Assembly (NCBI RefSeq): GCF_039540375.1
Contig: NZ_BAABEX010000001.1
Location: 106,965-170,964, forward strand
Origin: Acidovorax_G lacteus
GTDB lineage: Bacteria; Pseudomonadota; Gammaproteobacteria; Burkholderiales; Burkholderiaceae_C
Length of the DNA: 64,000 nucleotides
Direction of reading: 5' to 3'
In this document: positions 9,268 through 17,406 of the stretch, in pieces
Numbering within the stretch: position 1 is the first letter of the stretch
Layout of the letters: every line of letters begins with the position of its first letter
Position numbers and translations under genes: made by a program
The notes under the pieces: model-generated
What the model saw: the letters and a program-made list of their open reading frames with translations, nothing else
The model's database searches: none
Told to the model about the DNA's origin: nothing

Positions 9268-9984
9268 TTAGAACGGCGTGATGGTGTTGAAGAACCGTCC
9301 GAGCCAGCCCATGGCCTGGGCTTCGTTCTGCGCCCCCCGGCCGCGGGACATCACGCGCACGTTGGCGACCTGGGTGGAGTTGACGACGCTGCCCGGCTGC
9401 AGCGAGCGCGGGTCCACCGTGCCCGCAAAGCGCAGCACGTCCACGTTCTGGTTCACGCCGATCTGCTTCTCGCCGGTGATGACCAGGTGGCCGTTGGGCA
9501 GCACATCGACCACGGTGGTGGTGATGGTGCCCTGGAAGGTGTTGGCGCTCTCCGTGCCGCCCTTGCCCTCGAAGGTGTTGGAGGAGTTCGCGCCCAGCTT
9601 GGTCTTGTTGGTGAACGCCGTCCCCACGAAAGGCAGCGCCGAAATGCCGCCCGACACTTCCGAGGTGCGGTCCACCGACGACGAAGACTTCTGGCTGGCC
9701 GTGATGTTTTCGACGATCTGCACGGTGACGGTGTCGCCGATCAGGCGGGCGCGCCGGTCCTCGAAGCTCGGGCGGTAGCTGGCCGCCTGGAACAGGCTGC
9801 CATTGTTGGTGGGCACCGGGCGTGGCACCACCGTGAGCTGCGGGGGCGTGGTGGCGGGCATGTCCACCGGCGGTGGGGGCGACATGGTGGCGCAGCCCGA
9901 AGCCAGCACGGCAGCAGCCAGTGCGGCTGCGGCGCGGGCCGGGCGCTGCAGCCAGAACAGGGTGGGGGCGACGAGGAAGCGCAT
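9268..9984 (-). CDS. flgH: Flagellar L-ring lipoprotein FlgH
   Basis: The protein has 238 residues. The signal sequence ends in the lipobox LASGC, so it is a lipoprotein anchored in the outer membrane. Family blocks include GSLFQAASYRPSFEDRRA, GDTVTVQIVENITAS and LPNGHLVITGEKQIGVN. It forms the L ring. The frame stays open to 10008, but the ATG at 9984 has GGAG six bases upstream and is preferred. It follows flgG closely and is followed by the unusual gap before flgI. Confidence 0.95.
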   Translation of the reverse strand: MRFLVAPTLFWLQRPARAAAALAAAVLASGCATMSPPPPVDMPATTPPQLTVVPRPVPTNNGSLFQAASYRPSFEDRRARLIGDTVTVQIVENITASQKSSSSVDRTSEVSGGISALPFVGTAFTNKTKLGANSSNTFEGKGGTESANTFQGTITTTVVDVLPNGHLVITGEKQIGVNQNVDVLRFAGTVDPRSLQPGSVVNSTQVANVRVMSRGRGAQNEAQAMGWLGRFFNTITPF

Positions 9985-10027
9985 GGCGAACTCCGCGAAA
10001 CGGTGCAAGAACGGGAACGTGCCGGGG

Positions 10028-10810
10028 TCAGAGCTGGCTGAGCTTGGCCAGCATCTGGTCGGAGGTCTGGATGGCCTTGGAATTCATCTCGTAGGCGCGC
10101 TGCGCCTGGATCATGGTGACCAGCTCTTCCACCACGTTCACGTTGGATGTCTCCAGAAAGCCCTGTTTGATGAAGCCCAGGCCGTTGGTGCCCGGCGTGC
10201 CCTGCTGCGGCTGGCCCGAGGCGGCCGACTCGCGGAACAGGTTCTGCCCGATGGGCTCCAGTCCGGCCGGGTTCACGAACGTGGCCATGGCCAGGTTGCC
10301 CAGCGGCTGCGGCGCGGTGGCCGGGGGCACGATGGCGGTGACCGCGCCATCAGGGCCGATCATGACCTTGGTGGCGCCATTGGGCACGGTGATGCCGTTG
10401 TTCACCGGCATGCCGTTGGAGGTGACCATGCGCCCCTGGGCGTCGAGCTGGAACGAGCCGTCGCGCGTGTAGCCGATGGTGCCGTCGGGCATGGTCACTT
10501 CGAAGAAGCCGTTGCCGTTGATGGCCACGTCCAGGCTGTTCTTCGACTCTTGCAGCGAGCCCTGCACGAAGTTGCGGCTGGTGGCCACGGTGCGCACGCC
10601 CAGGCCGAGGTGCAGGCCGGTGGGCAGCTGGTTCTGCTCGGTCGCGTTGGCGCCCACCTGGCGCAGGTTCTGGTAGATCAGGTCTTCGAACACCGCGTTG
10701 TTGCGCTTGTAGCCGGTGGTCGAGACGTTGGCCAGGTTGTGCGAGATCACGTCCAGTTGCGTCTGCTGGGCGGACATGCCGGTCTTGGCGATCCAGAGCG
10801 AGTTGATCAT
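10028..10810 (-). CDS. flgG: Distal rod protein FlgG
   Basis: The protein has 260 residues, the standard FlgG length. The N terminus MINSLWIAKTGMSAQQ is followed by the rod/hook signature SHNLANVSTTGYKRN. The C terminus MIQAQRAYEMNSKAIQ is the conserved coiled-coil helix. It builds the distal rod that passes through the P and L rings. The residue around position 45-55 includes DLIYQNLRQVGA, the FlgG-specific segment that stiffens the rod relative to the hook. It lies in the flgBCDEFG order, 31 bp after flgF. Confidence 0.96.
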   Translation of the reverse strand: MINSLWIAKTGMSAQQTQLDVISHNLANVSTTGYKRNNAVFEDLIYQNLRQVGANATEQNQLPTGLHLGLGVRTVATSRNFVQGSLQESKNSLDVAINGNGFFEVTMPDGTIGYTRDGSFQLDAQGRMVTSNGMPVNNGITVPNGATKVMIGPDGAVTAIVPPATAPQPLGNLAMATFVNPAGLEPIGQNLFRESAASGQPQQGTPGTNGLGFIKQGFLETSNVNVVEELVTMIQAQRAYEMNSKAIQTSDQMLAKLSQL

Positions 10811-10841
10811 GGCGGTTCCTTTCGGGCAGCGGGCAGCGCCG

Positions 10842-11582
10842 TCAGCCGTTGATGTTCAACAGCCGCGAGGCCGTCTTGTCGTTGGTTTCGGTCGTCTGCA
10901 GCAGGCGCATCTGCTGCTCGAACTGGCGCGATGCCGCGATCATTCCGACCATGCTGGCCACGGGGTTCACGTTCGAGCCTTCCAGCGCCCCGGCCAGCAT
11001 GCGGGCGTTGGCGTCGTTCGGCATGGGGGCGCCGGTGGTGGTGCGGAACAGCCCGTCGTCGCCGCGCCGCAGCGGGTCTTCCGGTGTGGGCGTGGCCAGC
11101 TTCAGGCGGCCCACCGCGGCCGGGGGCTGGCCCGGCTGTTTGGCGGTGAGCGTGCCGTCCGAGCCCATGGTGATCTCGGCATTGGGCGGCACGTCGATGG
11201 GCGCACCGCCGTCTGATAGCACCGTGAGCCCGGTGCTCGTGACCAGCTGCCCCGCAGGCGAGACCTGGAACGAGCCCATGCGCGTGTAGGCCTCCACGCC
11301 GTCAAGCCCCTGCACGGCAAACCAGGCATTGCCCGCGGCCATGGCATCCAGGTTGCGGCCGGTGCGCTGCACAGGGCCGGGTGTGTCGAGATAGCCAGAG
11401 GTGGCTTCGAGCGCGAACACGCGCGTCTTGGAGCCATCGCCCTGGATCGGCACCGAGCGGAACGAGGCCATCTCGGCGCGAAAGCCGTTGGTGGAAGCGT
11501 TGGCCAGGTTGTTGGCCAGCACCGCCTGCCGGTGGGCGGCGGCGTTGGCCCCGGTCATCGCGGTGTAGATCAGGCGGTCCAT
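10842..11582 (-). CDS. flgF: Proximal rod protein FlgF
   Basis: The protein has 246 residues. It starts MDRLIYTAMTGANAAAHRQ, contains the signature ANNLANASTNGFRAEM and ends with the helix ASRQFEQQMRLLQTTE. This identifies the rod protein that joins FlgB/FlgC to FlgG. It sits between flgE and flgG in the expected order, with 70 bp separating it from flgE. No unusual features are seen. Confidence 0.95.
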   Translation of the reverse strand: MDRLIYTAMTGANAAAHRQAVLANNLANASTNGFRAEMASFRSVPIQGDGSKTRVFALEATSGYLDTPGPVQRTGRNLDAMAAGNAWFAVQGLDGVEAYTRMGSFQVSPAGQLVTSTGLTVLSDGGAPIDVPPNAEITMGSDGTLTAKQPGQPPAAVGRLKLATPTPEDPLRRGDDGLFRTTTGAPMPNDANARMLAGALEGSNVNPVASMVGMIAASRQFEQQMRLLQTTETNDKTASRLLNING

Positions 11583-11652
11583 GGCAAGGTCTTTCGGTGA
11601 GGGGCCCTAAAGCGCCTGCGCCTGTGGCGCAGATGCTCGCTGGGCCGGGGTT

Positions 11653-12930
11653 TCAGCGCAGGTTCACGAGGGTGGACATGACCTGGTCCTGGGTCTTGAT
11701 GGTCTGCGCATTGGCCTGGTAGGTGCGCTGCGCGGTCATCATGTTCACCAGCTCGGCCGTGAGGTCCACGTTCGAGTCTTCCAGCGCCCCGGAGCGCAGC
11801 GAGCCGAAGTTGCCGTCGGTGGCCGTGCCGCGCACCGGCTGGCCCGATTCGAAGGTTTCGACCCAGTTGTTGCCGCCCACGGCGGCCAGGCCCTGCGTGT
11901 TGCGGAAGCTCGACAGCGCGAGCTGGCCTTCCGAACGGGTGACGCCGTTGGAGTAGCGCGTCATGATCATCCCGTTGTTCTCGATGTTGATGCCGGTGAG
12001 CTGGCCGGCGGTGTAGCCGTCCTGCGTGAGGTTGGACACGGCAAACTTGGTGCCGAACTGGGTCACCTTGTCCAGGTTGATATCGACATTGAAGGCCGGC
12101 AGACCGTTGGGGTTGGGGGGGCTGGGCGTGACCGACAGCGTGAGCAGGTGTTCGGTGCCCGGCGGCGTGGGGGCCGGGTTGACGATGGCGCCGCTGTTGT
12201 CGAAGGTGATCTGCCCGACCGGCGTGGCCACCACAGGCGGTGTGGCCGTCGGGTCGTCCAGCTGGTCGTACACGTCCCAGGTGTTGTTGCCGTTCTTCTC
12301 GAAATACAGGCTGACCGGCTTGGCCACGCCTTGGCTGTCGTACACGTTGATCGAGGTGCCGTAGGTGGTGCGCGGCGTGGCGGGAATGGGCGGCGTGGCC
12401 GCCGGGTCGCCCGCAGCGTCGGGTGCGCGGGCGTCCAGGTTGAAGGCGGCAAAGATTTTTGACGTCTGCTTGGCCGGAATGGGCTCAGCGGTCGGGAACA
12501 CCATGGGCACGGGCTCGGTGCTGGTGCGCTGGCCCGTCACAGGGTCGACGCTGTAGCCCATCACCTTCGCGCCATCGTTGGTGACCATGTTGCCCACCTT
12601 GTCGAGCTTGAAGTTACCGGCGCGCGTGTAGGCGGGCGTGCCGTCGGGCAGTGTGAGCGTGAAGAAGCCGTTGCCGTTGATGGCCACGTCCAGGCTGTTG
12701 CCGGTGATGGTCAGGTTGCCCTGCGTGAACTGCTGGGCGATGTTGGACACCTCGACCCCGATGCCCGCGTTGCTGCCGCCGGACTGTCCGATGGCCGATG
12801 CCACCATTTCGGCAAACTCGGCCCGCGAGGACTTGAAGCCCACGGTGTTCGAGTTGGCAATGTTGTGGCCGATCACGTCCAGGTTCTTGCTGGCGGCGTT
12901 CAGGCCCGAGAGTCCTTGTTGGAAGCCCAT
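11653..12930 (-). CDS. flgE: Flagellar hook protein FlgE
   Basis: The protein has 425 residues. The N terminus MGFQQGLSGLNAASKNLDVIG leads into HNIANSNTVGFKSSRAEF, and the C terminus MMTAQRTYQANAQTIK is the conserved hook/rod helix. The central domain (about 150-300) is variable, with Pro-rich stretches such as AATPPIPATPRT. It polymerises into the flexible hook, the length of which is set by FliK. It is 31 bp downstream of flgD, which forms the cap for hook assembly. Confidence 0.96.
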   Translation of the reverse strand: MGFQQGLSGLNAASKNLDVIGHNIANSNTVGFKSSRAEFAEMVASAIGQSGGSNAGIGVEVSNIAQQFTQGNLTITGNSLDVAINGNGFFTLTLPDGTPAYTRAGNFKLDKVGNMVTNDGAKVMGYSVDPVTGQRTSTEPVPMVFPTAEPIPAKQTSKIFAAFNLDARAPDAAGDPAATPPIPATPRTTYGTSINVYDSQGVAKPVSLYFEKNGNNTWDVYDQLDDPTATPPVVATPVGQITFDNSGAIVNPAPTPPGTEHLLTLSVTPSPPNPNGLPAFNVDINLDKVTQFGTKFAVSNLTQDGYTAGQLTGINIENNGMIMTRYSNGVTRSEGQLALSSFRNTQGLAAVGGNNWVETFESGQPVRGTATDGNFGSLRSGALEDSNVDLTAELVNMMTAQRTYQANAQTIKTQDQVMSTLVNLR

Positions 12931-12961
12931 GGTGCGCTCCTTGCAATGGCAGGGGTTGGAA

Positions 12962-13615
12962 TCAGAGAATGGCCTTGACCTGGGCGTAGCCCACGGTCGC
13001 GCCGGTGTCGAGGGTCAGGCTCAGGTTGCCGTTGTCGGCGCCCGCGGCCACCACGCGGGAGGCCTGCAGAGGGGTGGACGCCACAGCCGTCGAGCCGTTC
13101 TGCGCTGTGACGCGGAAGCGCAGCTGCGAGGCGTCGCCCTTGTACTGGCTGGCGTCCCATTCGAATGCGTGACGTCCACCGTTGCGGCTGCCCATGTCCA
13201 CCGTGCCCACGACCTGGCCGGTGGGCGAAAGCACTTCCACCTTCACATCGCCAGCCGATCCGGCCAGTTCGAACATGCCCTTGCCTACCTTGTCGGTGAC
13301 CTGCACACGGTTGCCTTCGGTGACCACCGAACGGCCCACCATCGACGCGCCTTGCAGCACCTGCATGGCGCCGAACTGCGCGGCCATGCCCTGCATGGTC
13401 TGGTTGAGCTGCTGGATGCCCGTGACCGTGTTGATCTGCGCCATCTGCGAGGTCATCTGCGCGTTGTCCAGCGGGTTCATCGGGTCCTGGTTGTTGAGCT
13501 GTGCGACCAGCAGCTTCAGAAAGCGGTCTTGCGCGGCTGCGGGATCGGTGGCGGCGTCGGCCTTGCTGCTGGTCGATTCCGTCACCGACGAACTGTTGAT
13601 TGGGCTGAGAAACAT
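12962..13615 (-). CDS. flgD: Hook cap / hook assembly scaffold FlgD
   Basis: The protein has 217 residues. The N-terminal conserved block FLKLLVAQLNNQDPMNPLDN (about 31-50) is diagnostic of FlgD. The C-terminal half contains the FlgD Ig/tudor-like region, with VEVLSPTGQVVGTVDMG and AFEWDA. It caps the growing hook and is discarded when the hook is complete. It lies between flgC and flgE. Confidence 0.95.
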   Translation of the reverse strand: MFLSPINSSSVTESTSSKADAATDPAAAQDRFLKLLVAQLNNQDPMNPLDNAQMTSQMAQINTVTGIQQLNQTMQGMAAQFGAMQVLQGASMVGRSVVTEGNRVQVTDKVGKGMFELAGSAGDVKVEVLSPTGQVVGTVDMGSRNGGRHAFEWDASQYKGDASQLRFRVTAQNGSTAVASTPLQASRVVAAGADNGNLSLTLDTGATVGYAQVKAIL

Positions 13616-13633
13616 GGGAGCTCCTTGTGGCGC

Positions 13634-14038
13634 TTACTGGCCCATCTGCAGGGTCTTGAGCAGCAGCGTCTTGGCCGTGTTCATGACCTCGACGTTGTTC
13701 TGGTACGAGCGCGAGGCGGAGATCATGTTGACCATCTCCTCCACGGCGTTCACGTTCGAATGGGTGATGTAGCCCTGCGCATCGGCCAGCGGGTGATTGG
13801 GGTCGTGCACGCGCCGCCCGGGGGCATCGCTCTCTTTGATGTCGGTGACCTTGACGCCGGCCACGCCCTCGGGGCCCATGGCCTGTGCACGGAATACGAG
13901 CTGGCGGGCCTTGTACGGCTGACCGTCGGGCCCGGCCACAGCGTCCACGTTGGCCAGGTTGCTGGCCACTACGTTCAGGCGCTGAGACTGTGCGCTGATC
14001 GCGCTGCCGGAGACATTGAAGATGGAAAACATCGACAT
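13634..14038 (-). CDS. flgC: Proximal rod protein FlgC
   Basis: The protein has 134 residues, the usual size. Motifs are MFSIFNVSGSAISAQSQ, ASNLANVDAVAGPDG and the C-terminal NMISASRSYQNNVEVMNTAK. With FlgB and FlgF it builds the proximal rod on top of FliE and the MS ring. It is 37 bp downstream of flgB and shares its operon. Confidence 0.95.
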   Translation of the reverse strand: MSMFSIFNVSGSAISAQSQRLNVVASNLANVDAVAGPDGQPYKARQLVFRAQAMGPEGVAGVKVTDIKESDAPGRRVHDPNHPLADAQGYITHSNVNAVEEMVNMISASRSYQNNVEVMNTAKTLLLKTLQMGQ

Positions 14039-14075
14039 GGGAACCTCGCTGTGCGGTGGGTGTCAGCCGGGCCGG

Positions 14076-14597
14076 TCACTGGCCCTGAATGGCGCTGAGC
14101 ATCGTGCGCACGTTGCCGTTGATGAAGCGCAGCGTGGCCTCGTAGCGCACGGAGTTGTCGGTGAACGCAGCGCGTTCGCGGTCCAGATCGACGGAGTTGT
14201 TGTCGAGCGCTGGCTGCGTCTGCAGCGAATACTTGGGGCGGGGCAAACCGTCTTCGGGTGGCGTGATGGCGTCCGGGTGCGTGGCCGACAGCGACAGGTG
14301 CCGACTGCTGCCGTACTGGCCGTTGCGGGCCTCGCGCGTCACGCCGCTAAGGCCCAGGCCGGATGCCGTGCTGCGGGGAGCGGTGAGCGCCTCGGGTTTG
14401 AGGGCGCTGGCACTCTCCGGCATGAGTGGTTGTTGGCCTGTTGCTTCCCGCAATGCATCGGCAAATTTGAAGTCCCGCGCCACATAACCCGGGGTGTCGG
14501 CATTGGCGATGTTGCTGGCGAGCGCGCGCTGGCGCTCGGCACGCAGCACCAGCGCGTTGCCGTGGAAATCCAGTCGTTGTGTCAGCTTGTCCAGCAT
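14076..14597 (-). CDS. flgB: Proximal rod protein FlgB
   Basis: The protein has 173 residues, somewhat longer than the about 135 usual for FlgB because of an expanded middle. It begins MLDKLTQRLDFHGNALVLRA and carries SNIANADTPGYVARDFKF; its C terminus NGNVRTMLSAIQGQ is typical. The open frame extends to 14756, but the ATG at 14597 has GAGG upstream and fits the family. It is the first gene of the flgB-to-flgL operon and is divergent from flgA, with 230 bp between them containing a 21-bp-period direct repeat. Confidence 0.94.
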   Translation of the reverse strand: MLDKLTQRLDFHGNALVLRAERQRALASNIANADTPGYVARDFKFADALREATGQQPLMPESASALKPEALTAPRSTASGLGLSGVTREARNGQYGSSRHLSLSATHPDAITPPEDGLPRPKYSLQTQPALDNNSVDLDRERAAFTDNSVRYEATLRFINGNVRTMLSAIQGQ

Positions 14598-14702
14598 AGG
14601 AACCTCATCGGGTCTCGTGGGCCGTGGCGCCTGTCGGGGCAGGCTTTGCGGCGTGTGCTGATTGTCAAAGTGGGGCTGTTTTCCTAAAGCGCGAAGAACA
14701 TG

Positions 14703-14738
14703 GGTTTCGGTCCGCACTTCGGCGGTTTCGGTGCGCAC
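14703..14738. promoter_or_regulatory. Direct repeat in the flgB/flgA divergent promoter region
   Basis: GGTTTCGGTCCGCAC (14703-14717) is repeated as GGTTTCGGTGCGCAC (14724-14738), 14 of 15 bases identical, with a start-to-start period of 21 bp, or two helical turns. This spacing is typical of sites for a regulator binding one DNA face. It lies between flgB and flgA. Which protein binds is unknown; it does not resemble the FlhDC box. Confidence 0.45.
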
Positions 14739-14827
14739 CGCGCGCCTACAGTGCAAGCGTCCCCCAATCCCGCAGGCGGCCTGCCATCGCAGCCTGGCCT
14801 GGCGGGATTGCCGAGAGGAGCCTCACC

Positions 14828-15673
14828 ATGACCCTTGCAACCTTCTGCGCGCTCTGGAGCCGGCCTGCGGCAGTGGCGGCGGCCGCACTGGCCGTGCTGT
14901 CCACTGCCGCACAGGCGCAGGCGTTTCAGTCGGGCGCGGCCCCGGCGACCACGCCTCTGTCTGCGGGCGCGCCCGTACTGCTGGCGGCTGCGCCGGCCAC
15001 CTCGGTCTCACCCCCTGCGGCAACCTCCCAGGCCGGAGCCGACTGGGCTGCGGTGACCCAGCGCTGGCTGGATGCCGCGCTCCAGCAGCGCGACGGCGGC
15101 GCTGCGCTGCCGTTGCGCATGGAGGTGAGCGTGGGCCACCTGGATCCTCGGCTGCGTCTGGCGCCTTGCAACCGCGTCGAGCCCTACCTGCCCGCTGGCA
15201 CCCGCTTGTGGGGACGCACCCGGCTGGGTCTGCGCTGTGCCGAGGGCGGCACGCCTTGGAATGTCTTTTTGCCCGTGACGGTCAAGGCCTTCGGACCGGC
15301 GTGGGTGCTCACGCGCAACGTGCCGCCGGGCACCGTGCTGACGGCCGCTGACGCGCAGGAAATGGAAATCGACTGGGCGGCCGACAACTCGCCGGTGGTG
15401 GCGCAACCGGAGCAGTGGGTGGGGCAGGTGGCCTCCCGCGCATTGGCGGCCGGGCAGCCCTTGCGCCAGTCGATGGTACGCGCGCCCAGCGTGTTCCGCA
15501 CAGGGGCTCAGGTTCGGGTGATGGCCCAGGGGCCTGGCTTTGTCGTGGCAGGGGCAGGGCAGGCGCTGTCCGACGGCGGTGTCGGGCAGACAGTGCGCGT
15601 CAGAATGGACAATGGTCGCGTTGTCTCTGGTATTGTGAGTGATTCTGGGACAGTAGACGTCCGTGTTCCATGA
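14828..15673 (+). CDS. flgA: P-ring assembly chaperone FlgA
   Basis: The protein has 281 residues. A signal peptide (about 1-31, core AAAALAVLSTAAQAQA) exports it to the periplasm. The C-terminal SAF domain contains VLTRNVPPGTVLTAADAQ and ends GIVSDSGTVDVRVP. FlgA assists FlgI polymerisation into the P ring. The start at 14828 is set by GAGGAG at 14814-14819; the frame is open further upstream, but that part is not FlgA-like. It is divergent from flgB and followed by flgM. Confidence 0.94.
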   Translation: MTLATFCALWSRPAAVAAAALAVLSTAAQAQAFQSGAAPATTPLSAGAPVLLAAAPATSVSPPAATSQAGADWAAVTQRWLDAALQQRDGGAALPLRMEVSVGHLDPRLRLAPCNRVEPYLPAGTRLWGRTRLGLRCAEGGTPWNVFLPVTVKAFGPAWVLTRNVPPGTVLTAADAQEMEIDWAADNSPVVAQPEQWVGQVASRALAAGQPLRQSMVRAPSVFRTGAQVRVMAQGPGFVVAGAGQALSDGGVGQTVRVRMDNGRVVSGIVSDSGTVDVRVP

Positions 15674-15692
15674 CAGGGGCAGCAGAAATGGC

Positions 15693-15719
15693 TAAAGTCT
15701 TCTCGGAATGGGTCGAAAC
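15693..15719 (+). promoter_or_regulatory. Sigma-28 (FliA) promoter for flgM-flgN
   Basis: TAAA at 15693-15696, exactly 15 bp, then GTCGAAAC at 15712-15719. The enterobacterial consensus is TAAA-N15-GCCGATAA. It is about 45 bp ahead of the flgM start. This is the usual second source of the anti-sigma factor and gives feedback on FliA. Confidence 0.7.
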
Positions 15720-15763
15720 CATTGCTACGGTGCTCCGGACTTCCCGGGGTGGTGGAGAGAGCG

Positions 15764-16090
15764 ATGAAGATAGGTCAAACCCCGGATCTCCCGGGCGCAC
15801 TAGGCCCAGCGGCCCAGGCCAAGCAACCGGCCAAGCCCGCTGCGGCGGCTGCCGACGAGGCGGCCAAGGCGGCACCCGCCAAGGTGGCGGCCGCCGGTGT
15901 GCCCGTCACCATGTCCAGTTCCCTGAAAGCGCTGGACACCTCGTCCCGTGCTTCGGGCGACTTCGACGCGGGCCGCGTCAAAGCGGTCAAGGACGCGATC
16001 GACAAGGGCGAATTTTCGGTGGACGCCGAAGCCATTGCCGACAAACTGCTGGCGAACGCCCAAGAAATCTTCTCCCGCTCGCGCGGCTGA
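15764..16090 (+). CDS. flgM: Anti-sigma-28 factor FlgM
   Basis: The protein has 108 residues. The N terminus MKIGQTPDLPGALG is followed by an Ala/Lys-rich disordered stretch, and the C-terminal sigma-binding helices are FDAGRVKAVKDAIDKGEFSV and AIADKLLANAQEIF. FlgM binds FliA in the cytoplasm until the completed hook-basal body exports it. The start at 15764 has GGAGAG upstream. A sigma-28 promoter precedes it, and flgN follows after 34 bp. Confidence 0.93.
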   Translation: MKIGQTPDLPGALGPAAQAKQPAKPAAAAADEAAKAAPAKVAAAGVPVTMSSSLKALDTSSRASGDFDAGRVKAVKDAIDKGEFSVDAEAIADKLLANAQEIFSRSRG

Positions 16091-16124
16091 ACACGGTCCC
16101 GGCTGACCAAGGCCGGCTGCTGCC

Positions 16125-16493
16125 ATGACACTGCACGACATCCTCTCCACCGTCGAGCAGCATGTGGCCAAAGCAGGCGATTCTCTGGTAGCCGGGGACG
16201 TCCATGCGCTGGAAACGGCCTCGACCGCGCTGCGCGACGTTGCACAACACCTCGCCCCCCATCTGGCCGCCTTGCACGATGCGCTGGCAACCGATGCGTT
16301 GCTGCGCCAGCGCTGGCAGGCCTTGAGTCTGCGCCTCGCAGCGGTTCGCGACGGCCTGGCCCGCCTCTCTGTGCTGGCCGACCGGCAAGTGACGGCGCTC
16401 GTGCCAGAGGCCCGGCGCGACCCGACGTACGGCCAGTCGATCGGCAGCCGAGCACCTTCGGCAGCAGCCCGTCTCTACCGTGCTGCCGGGTGA
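16125..16493 (+). CDS. flgN: FlgN-family export chaperone for FlgK/FlgL
   Basis: The protein has 122 residues and is almost wholly helical, with heptad-like leucines and alanines (LHDALATDALLRQRWQALSL). FlgN proteins are cytoplasmic chaperones of the hook-filament junction proteins and are poorly conserved. The assignment rests on size, helical content and its place directly after flgM, which is the usual order. It converges with fliA across 195 bp that contains no gene and only a short hairpin (ACGGCG/CGCCGT near 16560-16585). Confidence 0.8.
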   Translation: MTLHDILSTVEQHVAKAGDSLVAGDVHALETASTALRDVAQHLAPHLAALHDALATDALLRQRWQALSLRLAAVRDGLARLSVLADRQVTALVPEARRDPTYGQSIGSRAPSAAARLYRAAG

Positions 16494-16688
16494 GGGCGGC
16501 CGCACATCCTGCGGTGTTCCACGGCCTGCTCGGCATACGCTGGGGTGGATATCCCGTTGAACAGACGGCGTACTTCGCCGTGTAGCGGCGGTTGCGCATA
16601 CACCTGGGTGCGCACCTGAATCCGTGCGCAGCGCGGGGTGGGCCCGCTGTAAGGCCTGTTGAGAAACTGGCGTACCGGGTCTGTGCGC

Positions 16689-17402
16689 TTAGTGTGAGCG
16701 CATCTTGGCGCGCAGCCGCGCAATCGACTGGCTGTGCAGCTGGCACACCCTTGATTCGGTGACGCCGAGCACCGCTGCGATCTCCTTGAGATTCATGTCG
16801 TGCTCGTAGTACATGCCCATGATGTGCTGCTCGCGCTCTGGCAGGCTCTTGATGGCCGCCACCAGCGAGTCGCGCAGCCTTTGGTCGCGCAGCATCTCCA
16901 GAGGGTCGGCGGCGTTGTCTGCCACATGCCGGTCGAGGAAGCCATCGTCCTCATCGCCATGGGTCATGTCTTCCAGATAGACCAGCTGCGTGCCCCGCAC
17001 CTTGCCCAGGAGGCTCTGGTAGTCCGCCAGGCTCATGCCCATTTCGGCGGCGATCTCGGATTCCAGCGGACTGCGGCCCAGACGCTGCTCCAGCCGGTGG
17101 ACGGCCTGCTCGATGTCTTTTTGACTCTTGCGGGAGCTGCGCGACATCCAGTCGCCCTCTCGCAACTCGTCGAGCATGGCACCGCGGATGCGCTGGGTGG
17201 CAAACGTCTCAAACTGCACACCCTGCGTGGCTTCATAGCGCGACAGGGCATCGGCCAGACCCATCATGCCCACCTGGATCAGGTCATCCAGTTCGACGTT
17301 GGGCGGCAGCTTCGCGATTATGTGGTGCGCGATCCGACGCACCAGCGGCACGTGCTGGCGGATCATCGCGTCCCGATCAAGCTGGCCTTTGGCGGTGTAC
17401 AT
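16689..17402 (-). CDS. fliA: RNA polymerase sigma-28 factor FliA
   Basis: The protein has 237 residues. Region 2 holds RQHVPLVRRIAHHI and DDLIQVGMMGLADALSRYE with FETFATQRIRGAMLDELR. Region 3 has LGRSPLESEIAAEMG. Region 4 ends with MNLKEIAAVLGVTESRVCQL. It directs transcription of late flagellar genes. The start at 17402 gives the canonical N terminus MYTAKGQLDRDAMI, 4 bp after the flhG stop; the longer frame upstream lies in flhG. It is the last gene of flhB-A-F-G-fliA, a co-transcription that couples sigma-28 to the export-gate genes. Confidence 0.96.
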   Translation of the reverse strand: MYTAKGQLDRDAMIRQHVPLVRRIAHHIIAKLPPNVELDDLIQVGMMGLADALSRYEATQGVQFETFATQRIRGAMLDELREGDWMSRSSRKSQKDIEQAVHRLEQRLGRSPLESEIAAEMGMSLADYQSLLGKVRGTQLVYLEDMTHGDEDDGFLDRHVADNAADPLEMLRDQRLRDSLVAAIKSLPEREQHIMGMYYEHDMNLKEIAAVLGVTESRVCQLHSQSIARLRAKMRSH

Positions 17403-17406
17403 CAGA

